Positions 54,624 through 62,843 of a stretch of DNA of 64,000 nucleotides are shown here, piece by piece; positions within the stretch are counted from its first letter, which is position 1, and each line of letters begins with the position of its first letter. The DNA comes from Pseudomonas sp. UBA4617 (GTDB lineage Bacteria; Pseudomonadota; Gammaproteobacteria; Pseudomonadales; Pseudomonadaceae). Position numbers and translations under genes: made by a program. Location: the NCBI RefSeq assembly GCF_002386445.1, contig NZ_DGIR01000021.1:186001-250000 (forward strand), in the 5' to 3' direction. The notes under the pieces are model-generated. The model was given only the letters and a program-made list of their open reading frames with translations, had not been told where the DNA came from and made no database searches.

Positions 54624-55094
54624 TCACCTTTCCTGACTGCTTTTCCGGCCCCGTGGCGACGCCGGCTTCGACACTGCCTTCTTCGCGTTGGCTGCTGCAG
54701 GGCTTTTCCCTCGTTTCGGTCCGGCTACCACGGAGGAACTGGCCTGCGGCGCGGCTACAGCCATTAGCCCACCAGCCTTCAACTGGCCGACATCGTTGCC
54801 GACGACCGTAGCAGTGGGCTTCTCTTTGGCAGTCATCACCATCCCCATCCGCACGCCAAACAGACGCAGCACGGCCTCCAGAGTGCTGAGCTTTGGATTC
54901 GACTTCCCGCTTTCCAGCTCGTACAGGCTTTTCGTGGATATCTTGCACATGGCCGCGAAGGTCTCTTGGTCAAGCCCGGTGACTTCGAGCCGCAGACGGC
55001 GGATGGATGTCCCAATTGCGTCGAGCCCAGCCGCGTTGCGCCTGACGATATCCTCTACGAGCTGAGCGCGCTCTTCAGGCTGTAGTTTTCTCAT
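54624..55094 (-). CDS. hipB: HipB-like XRE antitoxin with long C-terminal tail
   Basis: The 156-residue protein has a helix-turn-helix at about 28-85 (IRRLRLEVTGLDQETFAAMC, then KISTKSLYELESGKSNPKLS). This is the HipB fold that binds DNA and the HipA toxin. After residue 90 a low-complexity tail rich in Ala, Lys, Ser and Pro (AAANAKKAVSKPASPRGRKS) extends it well beyond E. coli HipB (88 residues). It overlaps the hipA stop by ATGA and is the second gene of the operon, opposite to the E. coli order. Confidence 0.85.
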   Translation of the reverse strand: MRKLQPEERAQLVEDIVRRNAAGLDAIGTSIRRLRLEVTGLDQETFAAMCKISTKSLYELESGKSNPKLSTLEAVLRLFGVRMGMVMTAKEKPTATVVGNDVGQLKAGGLMAVAAPQASSSVVAGPKRGKSPAAANAKKAVSKPASPRGRKSSQER

Positions 55095-56413
55095 CGCAGT
55101 CCCCACTCCACGAGTCGCTTATCAAGGTTGTTCACGGGTATAGAGGCTGCATTGCGCATCGATTCTGGAGCATCGGTCAGTAGATCGGGCAACGCCCTGA
55201 ATTCCTCAGCCGCCTTCTTCAACCGTTGCAGTAGAACATTGGGGTCGGTGTAACCAGCCAGCTCAGCGCAGTTGTCGCTCCAATCAGAAGACCCCTTGCG
55301 CTCCGCCGCCCACTTCGTCGTCCGTGTGATGCCCTCTTCATCCAGGATCATTGGCGCGAGGTCATAGATTGGCGCCAAACGAAACTTCCCACCCACACGC
55401 ATGATGGAGGTGTTGCGGCCGTGGTTATCGGTATTGCCTAGAATGCGGTTCAGCAGATCGCGCCGCACGTACTCGAACACCAGGTCGTGCACCTCATCCT
55501 GCTGGCCGTTGTCGATCCATAGACCTACCAGTCGGTGAACCACTTCGGCATGCGCCATCGGTTGCGCGTAGCCGGTAATGCCGCAGATCGAGTACACCGA
55601 TTCCAGCGGTATCCGCTCCACCACGCCATCCACTATTCGGCGATCGAATCGTGGCATCCAGAGGCTTGGCTTCACTGCTTCTTCAAGGGCCAAACCATCA
55701 GAGGGAACCGTATCAAGACCGAGGGCAGCAACCGCCTTGTAGTAATGAAACTCTGTTCGCAGAATGTCTTTGTCGCGCTCGCCGCCTCGATTACGCGCAA
55801 ACTTGATCAGCCAGTGACGGCACGCCTGGTCATCGGGGAGCATCGCGTCAGCATAGAGAGCACCGTCATGGGCTTCGGTCATGACCAGCTTGGGGGCTTG
55901 CCCGTTGGCACCGGTAGCACCGCCCAACGCCGCGCCGGTTTCGTAGGCGTACTCAAGAAACTCGTTCGTCCTGTCCACGACCTCGGCATGCGCGAAAGCC
56001 TCGTGCCGATCCGGCTGGAGGCCTTCCACTGACTCCTTGATGCGCAGATGCCCAACAGGGGCCGGCGTAAAGCGCTCCAGAAGGTACAGCCCCATTTCCA
56101 CGCCATCGGGCTTAAGACGCCCGTAGCGGGATTCAAGAGAGTCCTTGGCAGCACCAGAGGGAATGATGTCGTAGAGGAATGCTGGATACCCTTTGACGCC
56201 ATGGTGGTCCCAGTTCAACGGCAGGTTAACGCTCAGGGCCAGTTCGCAACGATCTTCCATGCGATCAATGTTCGCGATGATGTAGTCGCCGTCGTATGCG
56301 ACAAGGCACCTTCCATCAGCAACGCGCTCCGGGTTCTCAACCGTGAGTGTCGCGGCATCGCTCCATGCACCATCGGAGAAAGCCTGGATCGTGACTCTGA
56401 GCGGCATGGCCAT
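55091..56413 (-). CDS. hipA: HipA-like serine/threonine-kinase toxin
   Basis: The 440-residue protein has the HipA N-terminal subdomain, the Gly-rich LGGATGANGQAPK loop, the IKF lysine of ATP binding (HWLIKFARN), the catalytic RILGNTDNHGRN motif and the metal-binding IYDLAP. HipA phosphorylates glutamyl-tRNA synthetase in E. coli and drives growth arrest; the target here is unknown. The kinase residues look intact. ATG codons at 56413 and 56407 are both possible. An inverted repeat lies just upstream. Confidence 0.9.
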   Translation of the reverse strand: MAMPLRVTIQAFSDGAWSDAATLTVENPERVADGRCLVAYDGDYIIANIDRMEDRCELALSVNLPLNWDHHGVKGYPAFLYDIIPSGAAKDSLESRYGRLKPDGVEMGLYLLERFTPAPVGHLRIKESVEGLQPDRHEAFAHAEVVDRTNEFLEYAYETGAALGGATGANGQAPKLVMTEAHDGALYADAMLPDDQACRHWLIKFARNRGGERDKDILRTEFHYYKAVAALGLDTVPSDGLALEEAVKPSLWMPRFDRRIVDGVVERIPLESVYSICGITGYAQPMAHAEVVHRLVGLWIDNGQQDEVHDLVFEYVRRDLLNRILGNTDNHGRNTSIMRVGGKFRLAPIYDLAPMILDEEGITRTTKWAAERKGSSDWSDNCAELAGYTDPNVLLQRLKKAAEEFRALPDLLTDAPESMRNAASIPVNNLDKRLVEWGLR

Positions 56414-56418
56414 ACCAT

Positions 56419-56442
56419 TAATCAGTATTTGGATGCTGATTA
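56419..56442. promoter_or_regulatory. Probable HipB operator upstream of hipA
   Basis: TAATCAG-N10-CTGATTA is a perfect seven-base inverted repeat six bases upstream of the hipA start. E. coli HipB binds TATCC-N8-GGATA repeats of similar geometry, so this suits autoregulation by the HipAB complex. Confidence 0.55.
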
Positions 56443-57272
56443 TCATAGTGAGCACGGCATAAACCGGCAATGGTTTGCTGATTACGAGCTCTGGCCCAGG
56501 CAAAATCGGCACCGCACTACCGGTTACGTATTCGCCGAGCGCTGGAGGGCTGGAGGTCGCTGCGCCTGGCAAGCAGAAACTGCCTGTGATTCGGCCTATG
56601 GTTTATAGGACCCAGTTTATTTGCGCTGGTCAGGTGTTGGATGGCACGGGCTTCGTCCGTGATCGCGGGAGAACCCGCTCTTACAGGGCGGGAGCTGCCT
56701 GTGAAAATGGGGCGAGTGGTGGCGCTGACCACAGGGGTTGGAACGGTTAAGTCCAATGCTCGCAGGCCTGCTGAGAAAAGACAGGCGCAAGAAAGCCCGC
56801 ACTAGGCGGGCTTTTCGGGGTGTTTCGTAAACAGTCATAGACTTCTGGAAACTGGTCTCTAGTGCGGAGACAGGAATCGTACCAACACGAAAGGGTCTGA
56901 ATTCAATGGGTATTATTCTTAAGGGTACAACTCTTTATCTCTAAAATTATCCCCAGCCTATTTTCAGGATCCCGGCCACTGCGAAATGGCATGACAGGAT
57001 GATGGAGGACGGCTATGCAACGCGCTGACTGCGCTCATTGTGATCAATCTGCTCTTCGGTGCCGCGTCCAGTGTCACGCGAGATGATTTTGCACAGAGCT
57101 CGAAGGAACGGATGATTTCCGGCCTAGCTGAGACCTTTGGTGTCGGTATCACGATTAGCCCGGCTCGCAAAGATGAAGCTCCTGCAGAATCCGACCCTGC
57201 CATGAGCCCCACGGCCAAAATCCCCTAAAATTCTCCGGCAGAATGCGCAGCGCTGTGAGCATCAACAGGCTG
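56443..57272. other. Spacer with REP unit, terminator and no confirmed gene
   Basis: About 830 bases between hipA and the helicase gene. At 56641-56690 is a REP unit (gggcttcgtccgtgatcgcgggagaacccgctc). A bidirectional terminator AAAGCCCGC-acta-GCGGGCTTT lies at 56792-56815. AT-rich DNA follows at 56895-56950. A frame open from 56995 to 57228 reads ALTALIVINLLFGAASSVTR and may be the tail of a lost gene, but has no good start. Confidence 0.5.
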
Positions 57273-60200
57273 TCAGGGCTTGCCGTCGCAAATACTCAGG
57301 TACGCACAGCGACTGCAGCTTCTGCCTCGGTTGGGCAACCGATCACCGGCGATAAAGCTCTTGGCCATCTTGTATACTGTCGTGCGCTCGATGCCACGCG
57401 AGGCGCCCTCTCGAATGCGCTTATCGGTGATCAACGAATAGATGGTGGCGTATCGGATGCCGGGGGCATTCATGTTCACCATCATTGGCCTGAGTTGCTT
57501 CATCGTCCCTGACAGCCCTTCGTGCGCTCGGATCCAGTGCAGTTCGCTGCCCACCGACAGCATCCACGGCAGCACGATCTGCAGTCCACCCACCTCTGAT
57601 ACGAGCTCCTCTACCAGGCTGCCCCGAATCTCACCGACAAGCGCAAGGCCTCGCTTTACCGCTATCACGGCATCCTCATAGAGCTGCGGATCTTCAGTTT
57701 TCGGGGGCAGGAGGCGCGCTTTCCACGCTGCCTGGAACGCTGTCTGAGGTACGGCAGCGTTCTTCAACACCTCAAAGAGCATGTCGCTGACAGCCCACCG
57801 CGCCCGGATCGACACATCAATCTCCTGCTCAGCCGTCAGGGTCAGCTCATGCCGGTAATGGTACTGAAGCGGGCAGTTCATATAGGTCTGGAACGCTTCG
57901 TAGCTCACTGTGCTCGGCGCAACGGCGCTGCCAATCGGCAATGGGGCAGGCGGTATGGCAGGCAAACGGATGCCGAACAGTGTTCGAAGCTTCTTGCCTG
58001 CCGCGTTAAGGGGCGCCGGCCTGGTGGTGTCAGCGAGCTGGTAGAGGTACAGGTGATCGCGGGCACGGGACAGCGCCACGTAGAGCAGGTTGTTCCGCTC
58101 TACCTTTTCCTCGAACGCAAAATCATCATCGGTGCTGTTGAGCACCTCGGGAGGTATCAGCTCAAGTGGACGCAGATCGTAGAAGTAGGGCCGGTTGGGC
58201 CCGTAGGCGGTATCGTCGACGTTGGTGAGATGCACCGCCGAGTACTCAAGCCCCTTGCTGGAATGCACCGTCATGACGTTGACGGCATCCAGGGCTCTTG
58301 CCTCAGGCGGTATGCCTCGATCCGCCAGCTTCTCGCCAATGCGCCGACGTAGTTCTTCTTGCAGCAAGAACTTGGTGAGGCGGGACTGACTGCCATCGCC
58401 GTCACCGTTGCGCACTGCGTAGACGAAGAGCCAGAGTGCGAGCCGGGCAGTGTGCGCCTCGATTGACGTGTCTGCCGGATTCGGGAACCCGTAGCGACGA
58501 TCCAGCATTACCGTGGAAACGAACACCCACGGCTTTGTATTGCGCGTGAAACCCTGCAGCAACATGCTCAGGTTTGCTTTCGCCACCTGCCCTTGTGCCG
58601 AGAGGCCCTGGATATTGCTCCAGATCCATCGACCACGCTGAAGCGCGGTACCACTGCCCTTCTGCGTGAGTCGCATGAGCAGCTCAATGTCCTGGGCCGT
58701 CATCGGGAATCGTGGATCCTGCATCAGACCGACCAAAGACCTGGGCTGCCGCATGCAGAGCAGCTCCATCAGGCAGAACAGTCGCTGGATTTCAGGCCGC
58801 TGGCAGATGTCCCCGAGATGAAGAACCGGCACGCCCCGCTTGCTCAGCTCCTCGACAACGTGCTCCACGTTCGTGGAGCTGCGGCTCATGACCAATTGCT
58901 CGCGGTAGGGGATGCCCTGAGCCGCAAGCGCCTTGATGCACGTTTCAAGGGTGGCTGCCTGGGCGAGGTTGGAGTCGCACTGGTAGAGCCTTGGGATTTC
59001 GCCAATCGATGGCCGATAAGCCGTGACCGGCTCAAGCGGCATCAGATGACGCAGCGCGTGATACGTGCCAGCGCAGTTGAACAGGTCGAGAATCTCAGGC
59101 GTGCTTCGCCTGTTCAGATCCAGTGCATAGCGCTTGTACGTCGGCGTGATGTGCCGCAAGCTTTTGAAGGTCTTGTCGAAATCGATCAAGCTCTTGATGG
59201 AAGAGCCTCGCCAGTGATGGATCGCCTGGCGAACGTCACCGACCACCCACACCGAATTCGCATTCAGGGCCAACTGCCTGATCAGCTCGACCATGACCTC
59301 AGTGACATCCTGATATTCATCGACCAGCACATGCTCAAATTGATCGAGGTACTGCGCGACGGTGGCACGCGCGCGTCGTGCCTGGATTGACGGGTAGGCG
59401 ACCAGGTCGACGTAATCGACCCAGCACTTTTCCCGCATGGCCTCTTCATAGGCCTCAAAGAGTGTCGCGATGTCCTCACGCTCATCCTGGACATCCTGAT
59501 CACATGGGGGCAACGCCTTGAGCCGAGCGCGGTAGTCATCGACCGTCAGGCACTCTTCCTTCAAGCGCTTGATGTGCTCGATCACATCCGGAAGCCAATC
59601 GTAGGGGTTCTGTAGCCGCAGGTAGTATTTCAGCCTGACCTTGGCCAGGCGCCCAACCATCAACCTGACCTGCATGAGCTTGTCAGCCATGCTCACTTTC
59701 GCGCGGAGGTTGAACAGGTGGTGATGCTTACGAAGGAATTCCAGGCCGAAGGCGTGGAAGGTGCCCGCCCACACGTTTGTCGCGTTCTTGATACCTGAGG
59801 CAGCCAATCGCTCGACCAATTCAGCAGACGCCTTGTTGGTGAAGGTGAGCACCAGGATCTTGTTGGCCGGCACGCCTTGTTCAAGCAAGTACTTGATGCG
59901 GTGCACCAGGGTGGTCGTCTTCCCGGTGCCGGGGCCTGCCACCACGTTCACGAATGTTTCTTTGGCATGCGCCGCCAGGCGCTGCGAATCGGTCATTTCT
60001 GGCAATGCGCCAGGTGGTGCGGCGGGCAGGATCGGCAACAGAAGGCCGTCAAATAACTGTTGGCGAACGATCTCAATCGGTACCGTCAGTTTGAGCGAGA
60101 TCTGACTCGCGCCGAGGTGCGCGAAAAACTGTTGCTGGGCGACGATACGAGGCAAGAGCAACTCGCGCGCGAACACATTGGCCTGCAGTTCAGTGCGCTC

Positions 60201-60578
60201 GTTTGCGCCGTACGCCTCAACCTTGACAATCGCCTCGCTGCCCTCGGAGGCGGTCATGGCCGCAAGATCCGCGTACGTGGTCTCTGGCAAATCGGCGTCC
60301 AAGTACCAGTGACCCAGTTCATGCGCGATCAGATAAGCCTTCTCGGCCTCACTGACATCCTTGCGGATGTACATGGTCTCATCGTTGCGCTTGAGTACAC
60401 CATCGGTGCCACCCAGAATCGAATGGCCCGGTGGTACAAATTCGATCCCAACGCCGAGGATCACTTCAACGTTGGCAAGCAGCGTCTTGGAAGAAACTGC
60501 CTCCTGAAAGTCGGCTAACCCCACCAGCGACTCTCGGACATCCATGGCTTTCCGTCGAGCCCTGTCGAAGGGATTCAT
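57273..60578 (-). CDS. ImmA/IrrE-like metalloprotease fused to UvrD/Rep-family helicase with C-terminal Fe-S-type Cys cluster
   Basis: The protein has about 1101 residues. Residues 1-190 form an ImmA/IrrE (M78-like) domain with HELGH at 86-90 and the downstream glutamate helix ELQANVFARELLLP near 130-143. From about 195 it is an SF1A helicase: Walker A AGPGTGKTTT near 214-223, TFTNKASAEL, DEYQD near 420-424, GDVRQAIHHWRG, TVHSSKGLEY and LLYVALSRARDH. The last 210 residues carry Cys902 and then C-x2-C-x5-C at 1088-1097, the AddB/Cas4 Fe-S spacing. I cannot find the acidic-E/D-x-K nuclease residues. GGAGG supports the ATG at 60578. It lies two bases after the partner gene. Function unknown; defence or DNA-damage role inferred. 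Confidence 0.85.
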   Translation of the reverse strand: MNPFDRARRKAMDVRESLVGLADFQEAVSSKTLLANVEVILGVGIEFVPPGHSILGGTDGVLKRNDETMYIRKDVSEAEKAYLIAHELGHWYLDADLPETTYADLAAMTASEGSEAIVKVEAYGANERTELQANVFARELLLPRIVAQQQFFAHLGASQISLKLTVPIEIVRQQLFDGLLLPILPAAPPGALPEMTDSQRLAAHAKETFVNVVAGPGTGKTTTLVHRIKYLLEQGVPANKILVLTFTNKASAELVERLAASGIKNATNVWAGTFHAFGLEFLRKHHHLFNLRAKVSMADKLMQVRLMVGRLAKVRLKYYLRLQNPYDWLPDVIEHIKRLKEECLTVDDYRARLKALPPCDQDVQDEREDIATLFEAYEEAMREKCWVDYVDLVAYPSIQARRARATVAQYLDQFEHVLVDEYQDVTEVMVELIRQLALNANSVWVVGDVRQAIHHWRGSSIKSLIDFDKTFKSLRHITPTYKRYALDLNRRSTPEILDLFNCAGTYHALRHLMPLEPVTAYRPSIGEIPRLYQCDSNLAQAATLETCIKALAAQGIPYREQLVMSRSSTNVEHVVEELSKRGVPVLHLGDICQRPEIQRLFCLMELLCMRQPRSLVGLMQDPRFPMTAQDIELLMRLTQKGSGTALQRGRWIWSNIQGLSAQGQVAKANLSMLLQGFTRNTKPWVFVSTVMLDRRYGFPNPADTSIEAHTARLALWLFVYAVRNGDGDGSQSRLTKFLLQEELRRRIGEKLADRGIPPEARALDAVNVMTVHSSKGLEYSAVHLTNVDDTAYGPNRPYFYDLRPLELIPPEVLNSTDDDFAFEEKVERNNLLYVALSRARDHLYLYQLADTTRPAPLNAAGKKLRTLFGIRLPAIPPAPLPIGSAVAPSTVSYEAFQTYMNCPLQYHYRHELTLTAEQEIDVSIRARWAVSDMLFEVLKNAAVPQTAFQAAWKARLLPPKTEDPQLYEDAVIAVKRGLALVGEIRGSLVEELVSEVGGLQIVLPWMLSVGSELHWIRAHEGLSGTMKQLRPMMVNMNAPGIRYATIYSLITDKRIREGASRGIERTTVYKMAKSFIAGDRLPNRGRSCSRCAYLSICDGKP

Positions 60579-60580
60579 GC

Positions 60581-61657
60581 TCAACCCTCCAGTTTCAGCA
60601 GGCGAGCTTCCTCGTCCGGCGACAATTCCAGCTCCTTCACTGCAACGCTCCAGGATTTCCGCTGCAGATCAACTTGTGGTTTACCTGCAGTGGCCTTGAA
60701 GGCAGGTACAGGCTGACTCGTAAAACGTCGCTCCAACGCAACGGAAAACGCGTCGAAGGGAACTTGCAGATAATCCGCCATTTTGCGGATGACCCGAGCA
60801 GGCGCAAAGACAGATCCGCCCAGAATCAGGGTTGCCAGAACACGGTTGTCGCCCAAGTCAGCCTCAGCAGCAATCTGCTTGGCCTTCGGCCCCTTTACAC
60901 GCTCGATGGCTTCCAAAGCCAGCGCGACGGAAGCATCGGCAATTACCGGCGCCTTTACGGCCAACGCAGCGGCCACCGGACAGTGCGACAGCGCCTCGGC
61001 CAAAAGGCCATTTACGAACGACGAGGTGGAGCGTTCGTACTCTCCCGCCGTCAACTGCGTTTTCATGACCAGTCGACGCTCAGCACGAATGCTCCAGTTT
61101 TTCGTTTGGGCACCGGCGAAGTCGTTTGCTTTTCGTTCGTACTCTGCCAGCAGCTTCGATGTGCTCTTGGTTCGGGACTCCCGATCGAAGCGAGTCAGCC
61201 CATCTTGCAGAAGGTCACGTGCGGCGATCGCACGCGAGATGCCCCTCTGCTTGGCGACCGCGTCGATCTCCTCAAGCAGCGATACCTTAGTCGTAACGCC
61301 GATCTGTTCGCGGGCTTTACGAGTAGCTTCATCCATCTGTTTAGCCTTCACCTCAGAATGCATGATCGTCTCCGTTGCCTGGGAGTTCACCGCAGGCTCT
61401 CTGGTTGAGACAGACATCTTTTCTTTCTGTTCTTCACGTGGAGCCAGTGGCATCACGTTCACAAGCGCGTGCATGAGGTTTAGCGCAACATGAGGTTCAT
61501 CCTTGCCTTGCACATCCAAACAGGTGCCATCAGGGAGTGTAAGCCTGCATCTGAGTCCCTGAGCCGCTTTTGTCAGACTCATATAAGGCTTGAGGCAGGC
61601 TAGAAAACTAGCGCACCCGTTGAGATAATCGGCGAGCTTGAGGCTGGGCTTTTTCAT
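60581..61657 (-). CDS. DNA-binding partner with RHH-like and XRE-like regions
   Basis: The 358-residue protein is the first gene of the operon with the protease-helicase fusion. Residues about 1-70 are an unassigned small domain (GLRCRLTLPDGTCLDVQG). Residues 120-160 look like a ribbon-helix-helix (TTKVSLLEEIDAVAKQRGIS). The middle is a charged helical stretch. At about 257-305 is a XRE-like helix-turn-helix (KQIAAEADLGDNRVLATLIL, RKMADYLQVPFDAF). XRE repressors are the usual substrates of ImmA/IrrE proteases, so it may be the regulator cut by its neighbour. Domain calls are by eye. Confidence 0.65.
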   Translation of the reverse strand: MKKPSLKLADYLNGCASFLACLKPYMSLTKAAQGLRCRLTLPDGTCLDVQGKDEPHVALNLMHALVNVMPLAPREEQKEKMSVSTREPAVNSQATETIMHSEVKAKQMDEATRKAREQIGVTTKVSLLEEIDAVAKQRGISRAIAARDLLQDGLTRFDRESRTKSTSKLLAEYERKANDFAGAQTKNWSIRAERRLVMKTQLTAGEYERSTSSFVNGLLAEALSHCPVAAALAVKAPVIADASVALALEAIERVKGPKAKQIAAEADLGDNRVLATLILGGSVFAPARVIRKMADYLQVPFDAFSVALERRFTSQPVPAFKATAGKPQVDLQRKSWSVAVKELELSPDEEARLLKLEG

Positions 61658-61681
61658 GGATCCGAACGATCGCTAGCAAGA

Positions 61682-61740
61682 AGACGCGTGATGGGTCACG
61701 CTGGCGTATATCACATTTATATCACCCGCACGCGTAGGCA
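61682..61740. promoter_or_regulatory. Divergent regulatory region with nested repeats
   Basis: The 88-base gap between the XRE-like gene and the oxygenase gene has outer inverted arms ACGCGTG (61684-61690) and CGCACGCGT (61728-61734 region). It also holds the palindrome GTGA-tggg-TCAC (61689-61700) and TATATCAC repeated directly at 61707 and 61718, 11 bases apart (one helical turn). This is a dense operator layout. Confidence 0.55.
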
Positions 61741-61745
61741 CACAA

Positions 61746-62777
61746 TTGATCGACGCTCATTTTTGTACTGCTTTGCGAATCGTTATCACGAACTGGAAGT
61801 CGCAGCTCAGCGTTGAGGACATGGCTCAACAGCTCAGTGATCCCGTTGCATTTGGCCATGCCTTGCTGCCAGCGCTTGATGCCGAACTGGCCAATCTGGG
61901 CTGTAAACGCAGCGACGTTCATGATCTTGCTTGGCAAATGCCGTGCCTGCATTTGCGCAGCGTGTTCGACCCCCAGAGCATTCCTGACACGCCAATCGGC
62001 TTTCGTCCGGTACCGGACTGCGTCGGCACACTGGTAGCGCGCGCCACGGCAATCATGTGCCTGGCCGGACTGGGGGCCGATACCGTGTCGTATGGTTCGG
62101 AAAACGGTGGCGACCTCTTCGTGAACCTGGTCGTGATTCCGGGTGAAGGCCGGGTTTCTGAAAAGTCGCAAGGAAAAATGAACGGCCACACCGATGGTGT
62201 TTCGTTCCCCATGCGCGGCCACCGCGACCCTGAAAACCCGCGCATTGCACCATCGCCGGACTTTGTCTGCCTGTCAGCGCTGCGCAACCCTAACGCAGTG
62301 CCGACGACCGTGATGCCGCTTGAAGCCATCTTGAGCGAGCTTGACCCCGAGCACATTCAGGAACTGCAGAAACCGCAATACATCCTGCAGTCGCAGCTCA
62401 CCTTCCGCGACGGCATGGAAGAGATCCTGGGCGAAGAGCTGCTGGTCGATGACGCCCAACTGCTGTTTCGCATGCAGAGCGGATTCTGGATTCGCTACAG
62501 CCACAGCTCCACTCAGCCAGCCGATGTCGGTGAAACGCCCGCCAAGAAGGCGATGCATGCGCTGACACAGGCCTGCTTGAACTGCGTGATCCCTGTCGCC
62601 CTGGCGCCCGGGGACATTGCCATCGTCAACAACCGCATTGCGCTGCATGGCCGGACAAAGGTCGGCGAGGGACACGGCGGCGTGTCCCGCTGGATGCTGC
62701 GTACCTACGGGCTTGATACTTCCGAACTCGACGAGTCCCAACGCCACCCCAACAGCACCTTCATGCTGTTCCCCTGA
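61746..62777 (+). CDS. Fe(II)/2-oxoglutarate-dependent oxygenase (TauD/AsnO-like)
   Basis: The 343-residue protein has the iron-binding NGHTDG (His148, Asp150) and the distal His in NNRIALHGRTKVG (His301). A C-terminal Arg for 2-oxoglutarate lies in SRWMLRTYGL. The outline resembles the clavaminate-synthase / asparagine-oxygenase branch, which hydroxylates amino acids or peptides. The substrate is unknown. The start is uncertain: TTG at 61746, or ATG at 61821 with GAGG close upstream. It is divergent from the XRE-like gene. Confidence 0.8.
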   Translation: MIDAHFCTALRIVITNWKSQLSVEDMAQQLSDPVAFGHALLPALDAELANLGCKRSDVHDLAWQMPCLHLRSVFDPQSIPDTPIGFRPVPDCVGTLVARATAIMCLAGLGADTVSYGSENGGDLFVNLVVIPGEGRVSEKSQGKMNGHTDGVSFPMRGHRDPENPRIAPSPDFVCLSALRNPNAVPTTVMPLEAILSELDPEHIQELQKPQYILQSQLTFRDGMEEILGEELLVDDAQLLFRMQSGFWIRYSHSSTQPADVGETPAKKAMHALTQACLNCVIPVALAPGDIAIVNNRIALHGRTKVGEGHGGVSRWMLRTYGLDTSELDESQRHPNSTFMLFP

Positions 62778-62843
62778 TAGACAGGTATCAGCCAGGCTGG
62801 GGCGTTTCTAGACGCCCGAGCCTGGTTGCAGAGGGTTCGCGCA

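Noticed and set aside
56859..56884. Minus-strand sequence resembling a tRNA 3' end (tgcggag with a ggaatcgtacc T-loop-like part)
   Set aside because: Only the T-arm-like half is present, the CCA position reads CTA, and no matching anticodon or D arm is found nearby; too weak to call an attachment site.
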